Positions 5,986-6,908 of a stretch of DNA of 6,908 bases are shown piece by piece. The stretch is from the NCBI GenBank assembly GCA_022566435.1, contig JADFIX010000204.1, positions 1 to 6,908 of the forward strand, given 5' to 3'. The DNA is from Planctomycetota bacterium (GTDB lineage Bacteria; Planctomycetota; Phycisphaerae; UBA1845). The notes below the pieces were generated by a model that was not told where the DNA came from, did not search any database, and saw nothing but the letters and a program-made list of their open reading frames with translations. The stretch's first letter is position 1. Each line of letters starts with the position of its first letter. Both the position numbers and the translations under genes were made by a program.

Positions 5986-6607
5986 CTTCCGCTGCAAACA
6001 TCGATTGCCGTGACGTTTGCCGCGAGACGGTGGTTGTGGAATCAGGAATCAGCCGAAGAGATGCGCCGCACCGTTTGGATGTCGCCGGGCATTGATCCAC
6101 CGTGTCATACGCATGACGCAACACAGAACCGAGCCGTTCGAACTGGCGCACGCGAATGTCTTGCGCCGGTCACCACTGCGAGCGCTCCAACTGTACGAGC
6201 AATCGATTGATGCCGGCGGCCGCGCCGGTGTTTTCGGACCCGGGGCCATTGTATCGTTGCCGGATCGCGGCTTTGCCGGCGGATCTGTCTTGCGTGTTCA
6301 TGGCTGGGCTCAGTGCGGCACGCCTTTTTTTCAGTGTCCCTAAAATCGCAATCGACCAATAATGGAACTCTCGATCCATCGGTCTGCGAGAGCGTCATTC
6401 TGATCGTTGGATTGATTCACGTACTGACGGACGTCGTACATTATCGGCCTGGGCTGCCCTGCGCCCGATATCAAAGTGTCAATCCGAGCATGCCCATCGC
6501 GACCAATGATGAGGAGGATTCTGCAGTTCTAAAGGAAAATCGGCTGGCTTTCCCCCATTTTGATTTCTACGTTTCAATTGGATTTCGTGTCGCCGTGATG
6601 CGTCTGA
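5986..6607. other. No convincing gene; possible decayed coding sequence
   Basis: Open frames here are short and unlike known families. The plus frame 6017-6343, or from its inner ATG 6113, gives a 76-108 residue product with no motif I recognise. The plus frame 6313-6633 ends with FDFYVSIGFRVAV, faintly like the GFRVA end of formylglycine-generating-enzyme-type domains. GCAAAC (5994-5999) and GTTTGC (6015-6020) form a 6-bp inverted repeat just after the glycosyltransferase stop, without a T-run. A run of seven T near 6325-6331 has no strong stem before it. The region looks like accessory, degraded DNA ahead of the broken LamG gene. Confidence 0.45.
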
Positions 6608-6908
6608 TTTACGGCGCCCTCGATCATCGGTAGCGAGGAGTCAGGTGGAAAGGATGACATTCGGTGGGGTTTCATTGACGACGAAGGCAAGATCGGCGTC
6701 GGGGCCGCTAATGACGGCGGGGCCCGAAGCGCCGCGGCCATCAATGATGGACAGTGGCACCAAGTCGCTTTCACGCGAGACGCCGCCACAGGGCAAGTGC
6801 AGGTCTATGTTGATGGTGTCATAAGCAGTACGGCCTCGGGAACCGCCGGCGTATTGACCAGCCCGATCCAGGACATCGGACCTACCTTCGACTTCAATGA
6901 TGGGGACC
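6608..6908 (+). pseudogene. LamG/concanavalin A-like lectin domain, no start codon, runs off window
   Basis: The frame opens after in-frame TGA codons at 6596 and 6605 and stays open to the edge (about 100 residues). It reads APSIIGSEESGGKDDIRWGF, IDDEGKIGVGAAND, then INDGQWHQVAFTRD, VQVYVDGVI and PIQDIGPTFDFNDGD. The DGxWHxVAxTRD and VxVYVDG strands are the hallmark of LamG/laminin G-like jelly-roll domains, common in large planctomycete surface proteins and usually involved in glycan or protein binding. The first strands of the domain and any signal peptide are absent. No ATG, GTG or TTG occurs in frame before the domain core; the first TTG is at about 6854. The gene is therefore probably 5'-truncated or frameshifted, unless an unusual start is used. 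Intact sequence may continue to the right. Confidence 0.72.

Noticed and set aside
6301..6331. T-run after a GC-rich segment as a terminator
   Set aside because: The possible stem before the seven T is only about 3 bp; no gene clearly ends just upstream.
6017..6343. Plus-strand open frame (108 codons, or 76 from ATG 6113)
   Set aside because: No recognisable motif, no good ribosome binding site and overlapping open frames on both strands; not enough to call a gene.

Overview
The window looks like an accessory, surface-protein-rich stretch of a planctomycete (phylum Planctomycetota) genome. This is an inference from protein style, not from a marker gene. It holds a secreted FG-GAP/VCBS repeat protein, a lipoprotein with thrombospondin type 3-like calcium repeats, a beta-helix protein with a dockerin-like C-terminus and an inserted Cys-rich module, a LamG fragment and a dockerin-like relic. 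This combination is typical of large planctomycete secretomes. Base composition is fairly GC-rich and even.

Layout from left to right. Positions 1-817 (minus) hold the N-terminal part of a secreted FG-GAP protein with four 49-residue repeats, running off the left edge. Positions 833-1387 have no supportable gene, only small hairpins. Positions 1388-1896 (minus) hold two relics end to end: the catalytic half of a tyrosine recombinase and, directly after it in another frame, the tail of a dockerin-like protein. Positions 1897-2519 are non-coding, with a degenerate 7-bp tandem repeat (2056-2118) and a compact hairpin element (2406-2484). Positions 2520-2927 (minus) encode the small Asp-rich lipoprotein. 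It is divergent from the beta-helix protein at about 3317-4822 (plus), and a perfect TATAAT lies between them. A family 2 glycosyltransferase with membrane segments follows at 4966-5985 (plus). Positions 5986-6607 show no convincing gene. A LamG domain without a start codon (6608-6908, plus) runs off the right edge.

The intact genes are exported proteins plus one enzyme likely to work on a surface glycan or glycolipid at the inner membrane, so a cell-envelope theme is reasonable. No operon linking them can be shown, and no defence system, CRISPR, rRNA or tRNA gene was recognised. The most distinctive points are the probable non-ATG starts (TTG, TTG and perhaps ATT, each behind a good Shine-Dalgarno site), the Cys-rich module inside a beta-helix protein, the adjoining recombinase and dockerin relics, and the heptamer repeat. 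I found no convincing new multi-gene system.
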